39,983 nt of DNA from an uncultured bacterium (lineage in GTDB: Bacteria; Patescibacteriota; Gracilibacteria; Absconditabacterales; Absconditicoccaceae). A program made the position numbers and the translations under genes. Every line of letters starts with the position of its first letter. Position 1 is the stretch's first letter. Below, one piece after another: positions 1 through 11,531 of this stretch. The DNA is taken from NCBI GenBank assembly GCA_903953935.1, contig CAJBLF010000040.1, positions 1 to 39,983 of the forward strand, in the 5' to 3' direction. The notes below the pieces were generated by a model, which was not told the DNA's origin, did not search any database, and saw only the letters and a program-made list of their open reading frames with translations.

Positions 1-3000
1 TAACTTCTTTGGAATTCAACAAATCAGGTATGGTTTTGTTTTTGCCTGGTATCTGATATTTCAATATAGTAGCATTGAACTCATCCGTATAATCAAACTC
101 TGGTATTGCCACACTTGTTTGCATCGTTCATGCATCTGTTCTAAACTCTAATAAACTTCATCCAACAGATGAACTAATAGATAAATAATCGTCATACGTA
201 TCAACATCATTACTTGTACCAGATGACGCACAATGCAATATCATTATATAGGTATTTTCAAAAAACATTTGGAACTCATCATATTGTGGATCAAGCAATT
301 CCTTTGCTTTGTTTTGATCCATATGACTGAGCTGATTTTTTATATCTAATCGTTTCGCTCATTTTGCTGCAATCATTTTCTTAATATCTTCTTGAATATC
401 CAAATCCTCATCATCTAATACCATCATACTTGATAACTTTGCAACCAATCAATCTATGGTAGCCACCTTATCTTTTATCTCGCTAGAATATGCGACCTCT
501 TTCACAGCATACTGTTCTGTATTATTAGTCAATCCACATGTTTTGTTTGCTAAATATGCTGGTATTGCTCCGACTACTGCCTCCAGTGCAACTAATTTTG
601 TCCCGTCCCATTTGTAATAATAATATCCAGTATTCTCGATTCCTGCCCTAGTAAGATTGTTAATCATATCAGAAGTCAGTGGAATATATGTATCATTGCT
701 CTTTGCTTTGATATATTCTTCTGCAGCTTTTTTATACTTAGCAATATTTTCTGGTGTCCTATATGCCAATTCTTCTGTAATAATATTATTCATTAGCGTA
801 CCATATTCTTTGTTAATATTTTCTTGGTTGGTTCATGTTTCGACTTCTATCAAAGAATATCTGGCGTTATCCTTATTGGTGTTGGTAAAATAATTTCCTT
901 TATCAAATCATGTTGCCAACCTTATTTTTTCAAATAATAGTCCAACTTTTGTCACATCATTGAGTTCTTCGTCTTTACAAATACTTTGATCTGAACCAGC
1001 AAGGAAATTTCGATATCTGAATGTATTATTCACATACCATGTACCATCTTCATAATATATTCCATTTTTTGATTTTTCTGATGGCACGTAAAATGCTTTC
1101 AAATCATCCAATGTATTCTTTCAACGATATCATCAAAGCACTTCTTTTGCTACTCTATACAAAATATTTTGTCCCACCGATGAAGAGATAGATTCTTGCA
1201 TCTCAACTTCATCAGGAGTCATGATATCTATTTGATTGGCAGCAAATGCTGCTTCCATCTCCTCTTTGGTAAATCCCGTCGGATTTACGGTAAGATCTTT
1301 AAAGAACGCCTCCATCATAGAATAATCAACCTTATTGGCATCAACTGTTATGTCTGGAATATCTGAAGGCAACAATCAAAATGTTTTGCAATTATAAAAC
1401 TGCACCACATACTCCATATTGGTTTTTATCTGATCATACCCAACATACGTTTCTTTATTTAATTGTTGAAACATGAAATTATAATAAGGCAAAGACTTCA
1501 TAATCTTATGAAATTGCAATGGACTGGAAACATACAATGCTTCTAGTTTTGTAAATCATGCATTCTCTTTGAGTTTATTTAGTATCTCAGCTTGATATGT
1601 AGGGATATCTGTAGCTTTTGTCGTGGTATCTTTTGTCATCTTAAGATATTGTCTGGATTCTAGAAGTACACTATCTAGTGCTGTCTTGGCATTAGCACTT
1701 ATTATTTTATCTTTTGCTATAAATTTATCACCATATTTCTGCTTTATATAATTGAATCTGACTACACTATCAGCTTTCATAGCATCACTTTCTTTGTTTA
1801 CCTCTGTCTGTAATGCTGTATACCCTGTTCATTTAAATCATTCTAAATTTAATGTTGCATATGGATAATTTTCACATTCTTCCATCCAAATGAGCGCTCT
1901 GATTGCATCTTCTCTTGTCTTCAAAGAAAGCGTTTTCTTTCCCTCACCATGACATCGTGACCCAAAGACTGCAGATACTGATTCTTGAAAATTTTCTTGA
2001 AGAGAAATCTCTATACCGTCACCCCAAGCTTCTTTAGATATTATTTCCTGTTTAATCTGCGCCATACACATCCTCTTGAAATCTTCAAAATTTCTGTAGT
2101 ACGTTTCTACCACTTCATAATATTTATTCGCCCCATATTTGACCGCTTCTATACCTGCCGTAACAGCTAAAATAATTCGTCCAGCTGGATTCCAACTCAT
2201 AGCTACTCACACAGCAAACACCGTCAATTCTGCTCCTGCCAAAGTCAGCGTGAATGTTGCTTTTTCTTCTCTCACTGATGCTCTTTCCACATTTATTTTC
2301 TTAATCTCTGCGGCTTCTTTTATCAGACCTACACCATTAAAAATATTTATCACGCCATCTATCAACAGTGGACTCCATTTCAAAACCCTTGTCCATAGTC
2401 CTATTTTGCCTTGCATAGCATTAGCTACTGTCTTTGCTTCTTCTCCTGTTGGATTTTTTGTTGCTGCTTCAAACGTCTCTTCACTGATTTTTTCTGTTTG
2501 ATTGGTAGCGTTTGTTATTCACTCATTTAATCCTGACTCCTGGGCAGGAGATATAGTTTTATTCCCATTAAACAAACCTTTTATCTTATCCATTCATTCT
2601 TTGAACATGGTTTTTGCTCACTTCCATGCTTCTCCTATTTTTGTTGTTTCAACAGCTCATTCAGTTCATCCCCTCAATTCTATGACCTTTTCTGCATATG
2701 CTTTTGCCTTGCCTATCTGTGTAACATCAGTCAGATATTTTGCCGCATCACCATCAGCCGTTCACCACTGTTGTAATATCTTGTATGTCAGACTATTTAC
2801 ATCATCTGCTTTAGTCAACAAATTGGTATAATTGCCCGCAAGCGTCGTAATATCACCAAGGTTTTCTGTGGTTTTTGCTACTGTCACTATATTACTTATC
2901 GCTGATTGATATTCAGCACTAGCCCTAACGATGCCTTCATATTTGTTGAGTATATCAGGTAAAATATCACTTATTTGAATCGTTTTTTTTGCACTAAATA

Positions 3001-5731
3001 ATCATGGCTTGGTGATTGCTTCATTGAGAAATTTTTCTCAGACCTTCGTCACTTCACCATTACTAAATACGATTTTTTCCAATCTCGTGATAAACGCCTC
3101 ATCTCTTTGTATCTTCAACACTTCTGTAAAAAATCATCTCGTCACCTCTCATCAAGGACTAAGCGCATTATAAATTTTAAATGCTTTTCCGTAGGATAGA
3201 CCGCGACCTATTCATGCTGCTATTTCTGGTGCAGAATTATACCATAGTTGTGCAATAGGTGTCGGAATATAATCAGTTACTTTTGCTAACATAAGGGTTT
3301 TGGGCAGCGCTTTGCTTGCCAATTTAAATGGAGCTTTGGAAATCGTAGTCGCTAAACTAACTACTCAATTTTTTCAGAATCCCGTAATATTTCACAATAC
3401 AGACACTGAAGCACATCAGCCATATATCCATGTTGCCGACTTAAGATATTGCCCCTCATATGCAAGTTCTGCTCCATGAGAGAAACAATATGCTGTTCAT
3501 GTAAATACAGACGTAAAAGCAGTAATACCTCTAGTAACTATGTTACCATTTTTATCCGTCATATCTGCAATACTATTTTGCGTCGTATACAATTCTTTGA
3601 GCGTTGCATAATACTCATCTATTGATTTCTTTGCTTTGGTGGTGTCTGTTTCTTTTTTTAATTCCTCAAACTTTATGGTGAAGTCTTCAAGCATTTTTTT
3701 AAATCAAGCATCTTCTTTTATTTTCTTCTTGACAGCAGTTTTATCAAAAGATAATTCAGTCATATGAAGAAATGGAAATAATTTTTTGCTAGATTCCCAG
3801 AATCCATCAGCAATTTCATCTTCCGCACCATTTTTTATCTTATCCAATGTTCCATTGGGATCTTTATCAAAATCTTTGAGTGTGGTATCTCTTTTATCGT
3901 TAATAGATTTTATATCTTTTGCAATATCATAATTATACTTCAATATATCTTTGGTATCGATGTTATATTCAAACACCTCTGAAAGCTTTTTATTTCTAAA
4001 ATCATCTCTTATCTTGGATATTTCCTCTTCGCCTATTTTATATTCAGATGGATTATATTGCATATCATTTATCAATTCTTTTATTTTTTCAACATCAGTT
4101 GGCATAGCCTTAACTACATACTTATCATCTTCTTTTTTGTAAATTGTTTTTCATGCTTTTGCTTTTAACTCTACTTCTCTAGCTAAATATGCATTTTCTA
4201 AGTAATTTGTATATGACATTACCTTAAGTATTTTCCTAAACACCATATGAATTTCGTCGATAGAGTTTTTTCATCATACAAATTCATCGACTTTGGCTTC
4301 CATGGTAGCATCGTCTATAATTCATGCAATACCAAACATTCACAATACCCCGCTTACTAATTTTGTACATCATTTAGCTATCAAGCCTGAAAATGCTTTT
4401 TTTATCTCAGTTATAGTTCCATATGTACAGATAGTAAAGAGTCATCTTTGCCCTTCCATATCATCTATTTTTGCAAATTGATTTTCTAATATATGAGGAA
4501 TTGCTCCTTCATATTTTTCCTTTCATTTGCCAAGTTTTGCATCTTCCAATCATGTTGGCATAGTACCATCATTGAACTTGTATACTTCATCATAGACGTC
4601 ATTTACTTTATTTCCTAGAACATTTAATTTCTCAGCTTCTTTTGGCTTATCTTTCAGTAATTTTTCAAAACTTTCAGCTGCATTTTCTGTGGAAGTCATT
4701 GTATTACTTACATCAGCACCTGTCCCTTCTGTTTTAGATCGTGGCCGTTTACCTGTCAATAATCATTTTCACAAAAACCATATTCCTGTACCTACTGCTC
4801 ATCGTTTCAGTCCAGTTTTGATATAATCTCGAACACCTTTCTTTTCTTTTTTATCTTTTTTTTCATCATCTCCTGATGCTTCTTTTTTCTTTTTGCTAAA
4901 TAATTTACTGATTCCTCGTATAAGCAACCCAACACCTGCCGTAGCAGCAATTGCTGGAACTGGATTTTTCTTCCCCCATTCTCGCGCCTTATCTGCTGTT
5001 TCTTTTACCTTACCTCGTGTTTTTTCTACTCATGACTTTACTTTTTCTCGGGTTGTCGTAGCAGGTGTCTCCACCGTCTTGAGATCTATTTCATACGTTA
5101 CTAGCAAAGCCTCTTCTTTTGCTTTTTGTTCTATGATAATCTTTTTAATATCTGCATCGGTGATATCTTCTATTTTAACGTCCTTTCGTCATTTCCTTAT
5201 TTTATCTATAATATCCTGTACTTCTTTCCTTTTGGCTTCTATAGCTACTTTCTTTGCTTCTATCTCTTGCTCTTTTACTTTTTTCTCTGGTTCTCCCATA
5301 GTTGTTTTCTGTTTGAGATACTCATTGATGATTGTTTGGAGTTCTGTAACTAGCGTTTTTATTGTGGCAATACCCGTAGTAATGCTTCAGAAATCTAGGG
5401 TATTATCTATCTTTTCACTGCTTTTTTGTGTTTCTGCTGATTTTGCAATATCTGCCTTAAGTTCAGTAAGATCTGTACTTGAGGTTTCCATTGTTTCTAA
5501 TGTTGCAAACATCTTTTCAAGTTTAGTTTTGTTTGCTATAGATTCTTCATCCGTTTTTGATTTAAGCGCTTCCAATTCTTTCTTTATCGCTTCTTTGGCA
5601 GTAGTAACATCTGTTTCTATATTCCTTGCTTGGATTTTTTTCTGGTCTACAGAAGTTTCTGTCTTGAGTTTCTCAAGATCTATTTTAATATCATCTATTT
5701 GTTTCTGAAGTATTTCCACACTACTTACCAT
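1..5731 (-). CDS. Giant hypothetical protein, C-terminus beyond the left edge
   Basis: One open frame runs from ATG at 5731 to the left edge: at least 1,910 codons with no in-frame TAA or TAG and many in-frame UGA codons read as Gly. I do not recognise a family. The first ~230 residues are Lys/Glu/Asp-rich with long heptad-like stretches, probably coiled coil. Around residues 255-325 come Ala/Gly-rich hydrophobic segments separated by a very basic Lys-rich stretch, so a membrane-associated section is possible. The rest mixes helical charged segments with short hydrophobic patches. No N-terminal signal peptide is visible. The next gene upstream on the same strand is a DUF4112-like membrane protein, separated by a terminator-like hairpin, so the giant gene probably has its own promoter in 5732-5800. 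The open frame is certain; the function is unknown. Confidence 0.88.
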
Positions 5732-5803
5732 ACGTTCTATGATCTAATAATTAAACACTCTACGATACTATATACCTATTATATTCGGAAGTCCATTTTT
5801 AAC

Positions 5804-5837
5804 AAAAAAATACCCATCTCACGATGAGTATTTGTTG
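5804..5837 (-). terminator. Rho-independent terminator after the DUF4112-like gene
   Basis: Read on the minus strand, ATACTCATC pairs with GATGGGTAT (one G-U pair) around a GTGA loop, followed at once by a run of seven T. It lies about 30 bases beyond the TAA of the upstream gene and before the giant gene. Confidence 0.75.
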
Positions 5838-5867
5838 ACATATCTTCTTTTTGTTGTTAATTACGTT

Positions 5868-6629
5868 TTAATACTTTTTTTTACCATTTTCTGCTGATTT
5901 TTTGTTTTCTTTAGTTTTGAGTGAAATATCAATCTTTCTCATATTATCTTGCATTTCCATTTTGAGGGAAACAACATCTATCTGTTCTTTGTCTGGATTA
6001 TCTTTGTTCCACTGCTCTGCATCATCAAGCATTTTTTTGAAACTATCAGTAAAAAGTTTCGCTGTCCATTTATTTGCCTTGAATACACTATCAGCAAACC
6101 ATCAGATAGTCGCCTTGATAGGTTGTGTAATAGGCCACGTTAACCACCCAATAAATGGTATAGACTGAATAACTTCAACAGGTGCCTTCAAAAGTGTTTC
6201 AAACGTCCAATCACCCACTTGTAAGAGAAGTGCCTTGATTTTGTCACTCAATGGTAATCTATATTTTGCAGATAATTTTTGATTTTGAATGATAAAAAAC
6301 AACAAACCAGCGCTTGATGTAACAGTATCTCCTATAAATGGCAAAATCGTCAACCAAGAATCCATAGTATCCAAACGTGTCGATCGTTTGCCTATGGCCT
6401 CAGATACCTTCATACCGCTTGCTAAATCCTTCTCCAACTCTTCTTTTGTCTTTTCTTGTTCTTCAGTAAGGAGTGTTTCACGAACATCGTTTTCCAATTT
6501 TTTGGTGTCTATCTCAGCATCTACCTTTGTTTTTTGTGTACCAAGTCACTTATCTACTTCAAGCTTTGTCTCTGGAGTTTGTTTGACTTCATTATGCCGC
6601 TGTTCTTCTTTTTTTTCTGGTGTTGTCAT
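5868..6629 (-). CDS. DUF4112-like membrane protein
   Basis: This 253-residue protein starts at ATG 6629 and ends with TAA at 5868. The first ~85 residues are highly charged (Lys/Glu), probably a cytoplasmic helical region. Residues ~95-215 resemble DUF4112: a hydrophobic segment with LPFIGD, a second with IPFIGW, then FADSVFKANKW, matching the family's paired P-x-x-GD elements and its conserved K-A-N region. The tail is Lys-rich. DUF4112 proteins are small membrane proteins of unknown function. At least two UGA codons are read as Gly. The downstream neighbour is the giant gene, and the two may act together (inference only). Confidence 0.72.
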
Positions 6630-6822
6630 GGGAACATATGTATTTAAAAATATAAAAAATCGTTTTTACTGGTGTATTTATTTTTGCATCAATTTTATTT
6701 TTTTATGACATTTTTTACTATTTCTCTGCTAGCCACAAAGACTCATGAGACATATAAAATACCATATATTCATTATACCCAGAAAAAGAATCCTGTCAAA
6801 TATTTTATGTATAACACTATTA

Positions 6823-6856
6823 CAAAAAAATCCGTACCACTACAGATTTTTTTTAT
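6823..6856 (-). terminator. Terminator downstream of sufS
   Basis: On the minus strand, AAATCTGT and ACGGATTT form a stem (with a G-U pair) around AGTGGT, with an A-run before and a T-run after. It lies about 20 bases past the sufS stop. The symmetry allows it to work in both directions. Confidence 0.65.
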
Positions 6857-6874
6857 TAAAAAATAATTATGTTA

Positions 6875-8071
6875 TTATGCGGCAATTAGTCAGTCTAGAA
6901 CATCAAAAAAAGCAGCAATATCTTTTTCATCATTATATACATAGGCACTCATCCTACAGGTGCCAGCTTTTTTGAAGTGTTTATGTAGCGGATATGCGCA
7001 GTGTCCACCACAACGAATCGCAATATTAGCATCTGAAAATGTTTCGCCGATATTGTTGAAATTTGCGTTGTTGGCAAGTATGAAAGAAAATACCGCTATC
7101 CTATCAGAATTTACGGGTCAGAGAATTTCTATTTTTTCTTGATGTTTTTTAAATCCCTCCAAACATTCTTTCACTAATTTTTGTTCGTGTTCTCGTATTT
7201 TTTGCATACCACCATTTTTTTTGATATATTCTAGTGCTTTCAACAATGAAACAGCTCAGATAATATTTGGTGTCCCCGCCTCGAATTTGTCGGAATTGCC
7301 TGCTAAAGTATGTCACTCGATACTCACGTCTTCAATAGTTCATCATCAACGAATGATAGGTACCAATTTTTTAATCCATTCTTTTTTTACATAAACAACT
7401 CCGATTCCCGTATAGGCCATCATTTTATGTCCCGTAAATACCAAACAGTCACAGCCAATATCTTGCACATCGACGGGAAAATTTGGCACAGATTGTGAAC
7501 CATCCACGAGAAAAAACGTATCCTCACGAAGTTTGGATTGTATCTTTTTGACATCATAAATTTTTCCTGTAACATTGGATACCTGCGCAACAGCAACTAC
7601 CTTTACCTTATCAGTATATTTCTGATCAAAATCATTTCGATCGATCTCGTATTCATCGTTGATTGTTAGAAATTCTATACTAAATCACTTTCTCTGCGCT
7701 AAAATCTGTCGTGGAAGTATATTAGCATGATGCTCCCAAATTCAGAGAAGAACCACATCTCACTTCTTCAATACATCACTAACAACTAATGATTGAGCAA
7801 TTAAATTAATTCAATACGTAGAATTGTAACTGTATATTATTTCGCTCGCTTTGCAGTTGAGTAACTCACCTACCAGTTCTTTTGAATGATGATATGCTGT
7901 TTCGGATTTTTCGGAAAGCGAATATAATCATCTGTGAATATTTGCATATGATGAAGCTACAAATTCAGAAACCCCATCAATCACATATTGTGGCTTTTGT
8001 GTCGATGCTGCATTATCCAAAAAAACTAATCATGGATTGTTTGCAAAGATGGGAAAGTCAGATTTTAGCAT
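6875..8071 (-). CDS. sufS: Cysteine desulfurase, SufS type
   Basis: This 398-residue class-V aminotransferase (SufS is usually ~405) removes sulfur from L-cysteine for Fe-S cluster assembly. Visible marks are the N-terminal FLDNAAST, the DGSQSVPN cofactor region, the PLP lysine in TGHKMMA (K216), and the group II active-site cysteine in CGGHCAYP (C358). The start is ATG 8071, giving MLKSDFPIFANNPG in line with SufS N-termini. Several UGA codons are read as Gly, two of them adjacent in the RGGT element before TIED. No sufU or iscU scaffold lies beside it; the upstream neighbour is a purine deaminase gene. A DUF59 (SufT-like) gene sits far away at 35051. An isc-type or kynureninase-like role is less likely given the C358 context. 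Confidence 0.93.
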
Positions 8072-8103
8072 GATAATTTCTTAGATAACTAAAGTGATTT
8101 TTT

Positions 8104-8200
8104 ATTGAAAGATGGAAACATTGAAAGGTGGAGAGTGGAGAATTGGCGTGTGGAAAATAAACTTTAATTTTTCAATTCTCAACTCTCAACGTCTCAACAT
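8104..8200. repeat. 8-bp-phased inverted-repeat element, between guaD and sufS
   Basis: The left arm is built of 8-mers such as ATTGAAAG, ATGGAAAC, ATTGAAAG and GTGGAGAG. The right arm (8171-8200) is built of CTCTCAAC and GTCTCAAC, roughly complementary to the left. The element starts directly after the guaD stop. It belongs to the recurrent family described in the findings. Confidence 0.7.
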
Positions 8201-8202
8201 TT

Positions 8203-8673
8203 TTAGTAGTGAATCTTATCTTGTTTCTCTGTCCAAGCTTTAAATACTTCTAGAGCCTCATCATTCAACAATTGCTCTACAGGAATAGATCTTTGTGTAA
8301 ACTCTTTTTTGATATCTGTATGAAATGCGCTATCGTCGAATCCTATATTTGCTGCATCGTGTTCTGTATTTCCGTAATAAATTTTACTTATCCTTGCCCG
8401 CGAAATCGCTCCGTAGCACATCGGACATGGTTCACATGAGGTATAGATTTCACAACCATGCAAATCAAATGTTCATAAGTTTTTGCACGCATCACGGATA
8501 GCAACTACTTCACCATGTGCGGTCGGATCGTTACTTGAAGTAACTTGATTTCGTCCTCTGCCTACGATTTTATCGTCTTTTACGATAACTGCGCCAAATG
8601 GTCATCACGCATTTTTTTGCATATTTTCTAGGGACAATTTTATTGCCTCTCTCATAAATTGTTCTTTATTCAT
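8203..8673 (-). CDS. guaD: Guanine deaminase-like cytidine/deoxycytidylate deaminase family protein
   Basis: This 156-residue zinc deaminase has the same length as Bacillus subtilis GuaD and would convert guanine to xanthine. The zinc site is complete: H53-G54-E55 (usually HAE; here the middle residue is Gly) and PCPMC with C83 and C86. The C-terminal half (GFDDSAFH, then a helical tail ending in Tyr) fits GuaD better than the tRNA adenosine deaminase TadA. The start at ATG 8673 gives MNKEQFMREAI, like family N-termini. UGA encodes the GG pair before PFGAVIV. TadA is the main alternative, but TadA lacks this C-terminal extension. Confidence 0.85.
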
Positions 8674-8727
8674 AGTCGAAATTAGTAAAATCTAAAGTAA
8701 TATCTTTATTTTAATTTTTTTTAACAA

Positions 8728-8766
8728 ATCCCTCTCCCTTCGGGTATCTCCCTTTATCAAGGGAGA
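8728..8766. repeat. REP-like palindrome
   Basis: TCTCCCTT and AAGGGAGA form a perfect 8-bp stem around TATC (8747-8766). It is preceded by a related CCCTCTCCCTTCGGG segment. It lies between ftsQ and guaD and may also end ftsQ transcription. It resembles dispersed intergenic palindromes seen in many bacteria. Confidence 0.55.
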
Positions 8767-8840
8767 AGTACATTTATCCCTCTATTGATGTGTCCACGAA
8801 TATGGTAAAGGGATGTTAGGAGTGATTTGTTTATGGTTAA

Positions 8841-9683
8841 CTAGAATTTTCTCACAATCACCTTGTCTTTTTCCAAACTTCCAAGATCGATATCTTCCAA
8901 TGAAGCGTACTCCTTATAATATTTTTTGAGCAATTGATAATTTCTTATCTGATTTGCTATATCTGCTCCATTATTAATATAAAATTTTTTGTTTTCCAAA
9001 TACACTATAGATCTCTCTCATCAAGGCAAATATTCTATATGATCAAGCCCAGGAAATCATTGATAAAGGAGTTCTATTTGCTGCACTAATCATGAGGCCT
9101 GTTGCCTATAAAACAATCCGGAGAGTGATTGTACACCCGTTAGATATGATGGCATATCTAGTATTTTTATACCATTTGTTATCTTATTTCACGAATAGAC
9201 TTGCAACAATTTTCCATTGATGAGTACATATCTCTGGGTCTGATTTCTGATAACCATATCTATCGGAATAAAAGTCAAATTTATGGATACAGTATTTGAT
9301 GATACATATGCTACATCTATCGCTGATACCATAGGATATGTTGATTGTATGTCATGCAAAATTCTAGATCTATACATTTTTACCACATAATAATTTTCTC
9401 CTTTGACCCATGTGTTTATGCGTTTATATAGATATGGTTCATCATACCATGTTATATTTCATGAACTATATACCACTCTCTTGATAACATATTGATGAGC
9501 GAATATCGATCTACTGAGAAAATAATATCATCCGTAGATCACAGCGAACACAAAAAAAATAATCCGAATTATCTTTATAGAAAAAAAATGAAATCAGCTT
9601 TTGATTTTCTTTTTGTCTGAATCTATGGGAGTATATGTCCTATGTATCTTTTTTACAGGTCTTGGAACTACAAACTTTTTCAT
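8841..9683 (-). CDS. ftsQ: Cell division protein FtsQ/DivIB-like
   Basis: This 280-residue bitopic membrane protein has a short basic cytoplasmic tail, one transmembrane helix at about residues 38-58 (aromatic/Ile-rich), then an extracytoplasmic domain. That part begins with a POTRA-like section (VVKMYRSRILHDI, then a strand with SINLTF and IPIDMVIR). It ends with the typical FtsQ beta-segment (DIDLGSLEKDKVIVRKF), comparable to the D-L-R-x-x-x-x-V-I-V element of the family. FtsQ scaffolds the divisome with FtsB and FtsL. The start is ATG 9683, and an in-frame stop lies just upstream. The stop is TAG (8841-8843), showing that UAG is not reassigned. The neighbour upstream is a DUF212 protein, and ddl and murE lie just across a divergent gap. 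Confidence 0.8.
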
Positions 9684-9748
9684 ACTGACTGATTATAATG
9701 ACGATAAACTGATGATATTGATAGGATATCTTCTTATGAATGGACTAT

Positions 9749-9772
9749 CATTTCTAATTTCCAATTTCTAAA
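9749..9772. repeat. Short 7-bp tandem repeat
   Basis: Three tandem units, ATTTCTA, ATTTCCA and ATTTCTA, lie next to the stop of the DUF212 gene. This is a single-arm version of the phased element family. Confidence 0.5.
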
Positions 9773-10264
9773 CTATTTAATGTAATAGAGATAGTAAAAT
9801 ATATACGTCAAAATAGTACCAAACACTATTCCTCATGCCACTTCTACTGGAGTGTGTCAGATTCTTTCCTTCAGTATTCCTTTTTCTTTTTTCTGTAAAA
9901 TTGTCTGCAATTCCAACCTTAGGTCGTTGATATAATGAGCATGTTGTCCTGTCTCATATCTCAAATTCATTGCGTCATAGGCAAAAAGAACGCTAAACGC
10001 AAAAGCTACCGCAAAAAATATACTACCGAAACCATATTCCAATCGTACTAACATGGTCACACTACTTGCTAGTCAGCTGTGAAACGAAGGAAATCCTCCT
10101 GAAGCAAAAATATGTCCCGTATATATGCGCTTATATCTTATAATATCAATTATTACTTTTGTTCACTGGATGATACATCCTACAATGATTACGATAAAAA
10201 TCGGAGACATGTGGAATCCTTGGGCAAAGAAGCTTCTGAAAGCATCGATTGCATATTGTATCAT
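9773..10264 (-). CDS. Divergent PAP2 family protein (DUF212)
   Basis: This 163-residue membrane protein shows the DUF212 signature. It has a hydrophobic N-terminal segment ending in GTKVIID, then SGGFPSFHS (family SGGxPSSHSA, with Phe for Ser at one position), FLFAYDAMNLRYETGQHAHYIND, and a C-terminal LKERIGHTPVEV followed by a last membrane helix. DUF212 is related to phosphatidic-acid phosphatases, so lipid-phosphate hydrolysis in the membrane is possible but unproven. ATG 10264 follows AGAAGG, which decides the start; an internal ATG at 10216 is an alternative and would give a more typical length. The stop is TAG. Divergent from ddl. Confidence 0.85.
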
Positions 10265-10422
10265 GACCAACCTTCTATGGAATAAATCTCTTTCTGTGTG
10301 TACTGAAAAATCAGTGAAATTCAAACACAAAAACAACGGAATGGATGATTAGAGAATTAGAAATGACTAAACAGCTGAACATTAAGCTCCTATTGAATTA
10401 CCTCACCAAAATACTAAAAAAA

Positions 10423-10446
10423 TAGTACATTTATATGTAAATACTA
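10423..10446 (+). promoter_or_regulatory. Palindrome just before ddl
   Basis: TAGTACATTTA, loop TATG, then TAAATACTA form an imperfect inverted repeat ending three bases before the ddl ATG. It could be an operator or an RNA hairpin that blocks initiation. An upstream TTGAAT at 10393 could be a minus-35. Confidence 0.35.
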
Positions 10447-10449
10447 GAC

Positions 10450-11430
10450 ATGAAAAGGATTTGACTCTTTTTTGGCTGAATAAGTAATGAATCAGAAGTT
10501 TCGCTCTCTTCAGCAAAAAATATCATTAAGCATTTTGACTACAAAAAATATCAACTTATCCTTATTTATCGACACAAAAACGGATTATTTTATATCGTCA
10601 AAGATATCAACACATTACACAAAAAAAAGCTGCTTCATATCAGTGATTTTAAAAAAACATTTGATATAGCTTTTCCTATAACCCACGGTAAATATGGTGA
10701 AGATTGATCCCTTCAAGGTATTTTTTCTACACAAAAAATAAAATATTGTTGATGTCATGTTCTGAGTTCGGCATTGTGTATGGATAAATCACTTTTCAAA
10801 CATTTCCTTTCATGACATACCATCCCCCAGACAAAATTTATGGACATAGATTTTCAGCTCATGAATGATATATGAATTACTTTGAAAGTACAAGAAGCAA
10901 AAAAAAATTTATCTTTACCTCTCTATGTAAAACCTGCTAATTCCTGATCTTCTGTAGGTATTTCTAAAATAAGTACCTATAATCAACTCAATGCTGCTAT
11001 CAAAGAGGCAAATAAACATGATAGTAAAATACTTATCGAAGAATGATTAATTTCTCCCAGAGAGATAGAAATTGCAATACTAGGAAACAAGGAACTTAAA
11101 ATTTCTGAACCTGGAGAATTGGTTTTGGCAAAAGACTTTTATGACTACGATGACAAATATAAGAACAATACAACCATGGTTCATATTCCTGCAAAATTAT
11201 CTGCAAAAAACAAAAAATATATCATAGCTCTTGCACAAAAAACCTATAAACTTTGTGATTGTAGTGGTTTTGCTAGGATAGATTTTTTTATAGCAAACAA
11301 CACTATATATCTTAACGAAATCAATACCCTACCTGGATTTACTGATATTTCTATGTTTCCCATGCTCATGATGCACCAAGGAATGACCTATAAAAAGCTT
11401 ATAAATACCATTATTTCACTTGCTTACTAA
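10450..11430 (+). CDS. ddl: D-alanine--D-alanine ligase
   Basis: This 326-residue ATP-grasp ligase makes the D-Ala-D-Ala dipeptide of peptidoglycan. Seen in order: N-terminal IGLFFGGISNESEVSL (the first-domain signature), FPITHGKYGEDGSLQG (family H-G-x-x-GEDG-x-x-QG), the YVKPANSGSSVGIS ATP-binding segment, the IEEG-x(4)-REIE strand, and the metal-binding C-terminal NEINTLPGFT. UGA codons supply several of the glycines in these motifs, including the second Gly of FFGG and the Gly of EDGS. The start at ATG 10450 gives MKRIGLFFGG, as expected. It leads a plus-strand run with rsmE and murE (12-100 base gaps), divergent from DUF212 and ftsQ. Confidence 0.95.
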
Positions 11431-11531
11431 TATTTAAGCTATTGCTTTATCCAATGAAAATATTAAAAAACATAGTACCATATAATTCACTATCTACTCA
11501 TTGGATTATTTATTCGTTTTTTGTTTACCTT

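Noticed and set aside
4893-5708. A 271-codon plus-strand frame
   Set aside because: It is Ser/Phe/Val-rich without recognisable motifs and lies opposite the Lys/Glu-rich coiled coil of the giant gene, as expected for an antisense shadow.
1-5731. A row of separate small minus-strand genes or pseudogene fragments
   Set aside because: All fragments share one frame and are separated only by UGA; no TAA or TAG occurs in frame in the intervals I checked, so it is one gene under table 25.
11442-11531. N-terminal extension of RsmE
   Set aside because: The added 30 residues are hydrophobic and unlike the family, whose N-terminus matches the Met at 11532.
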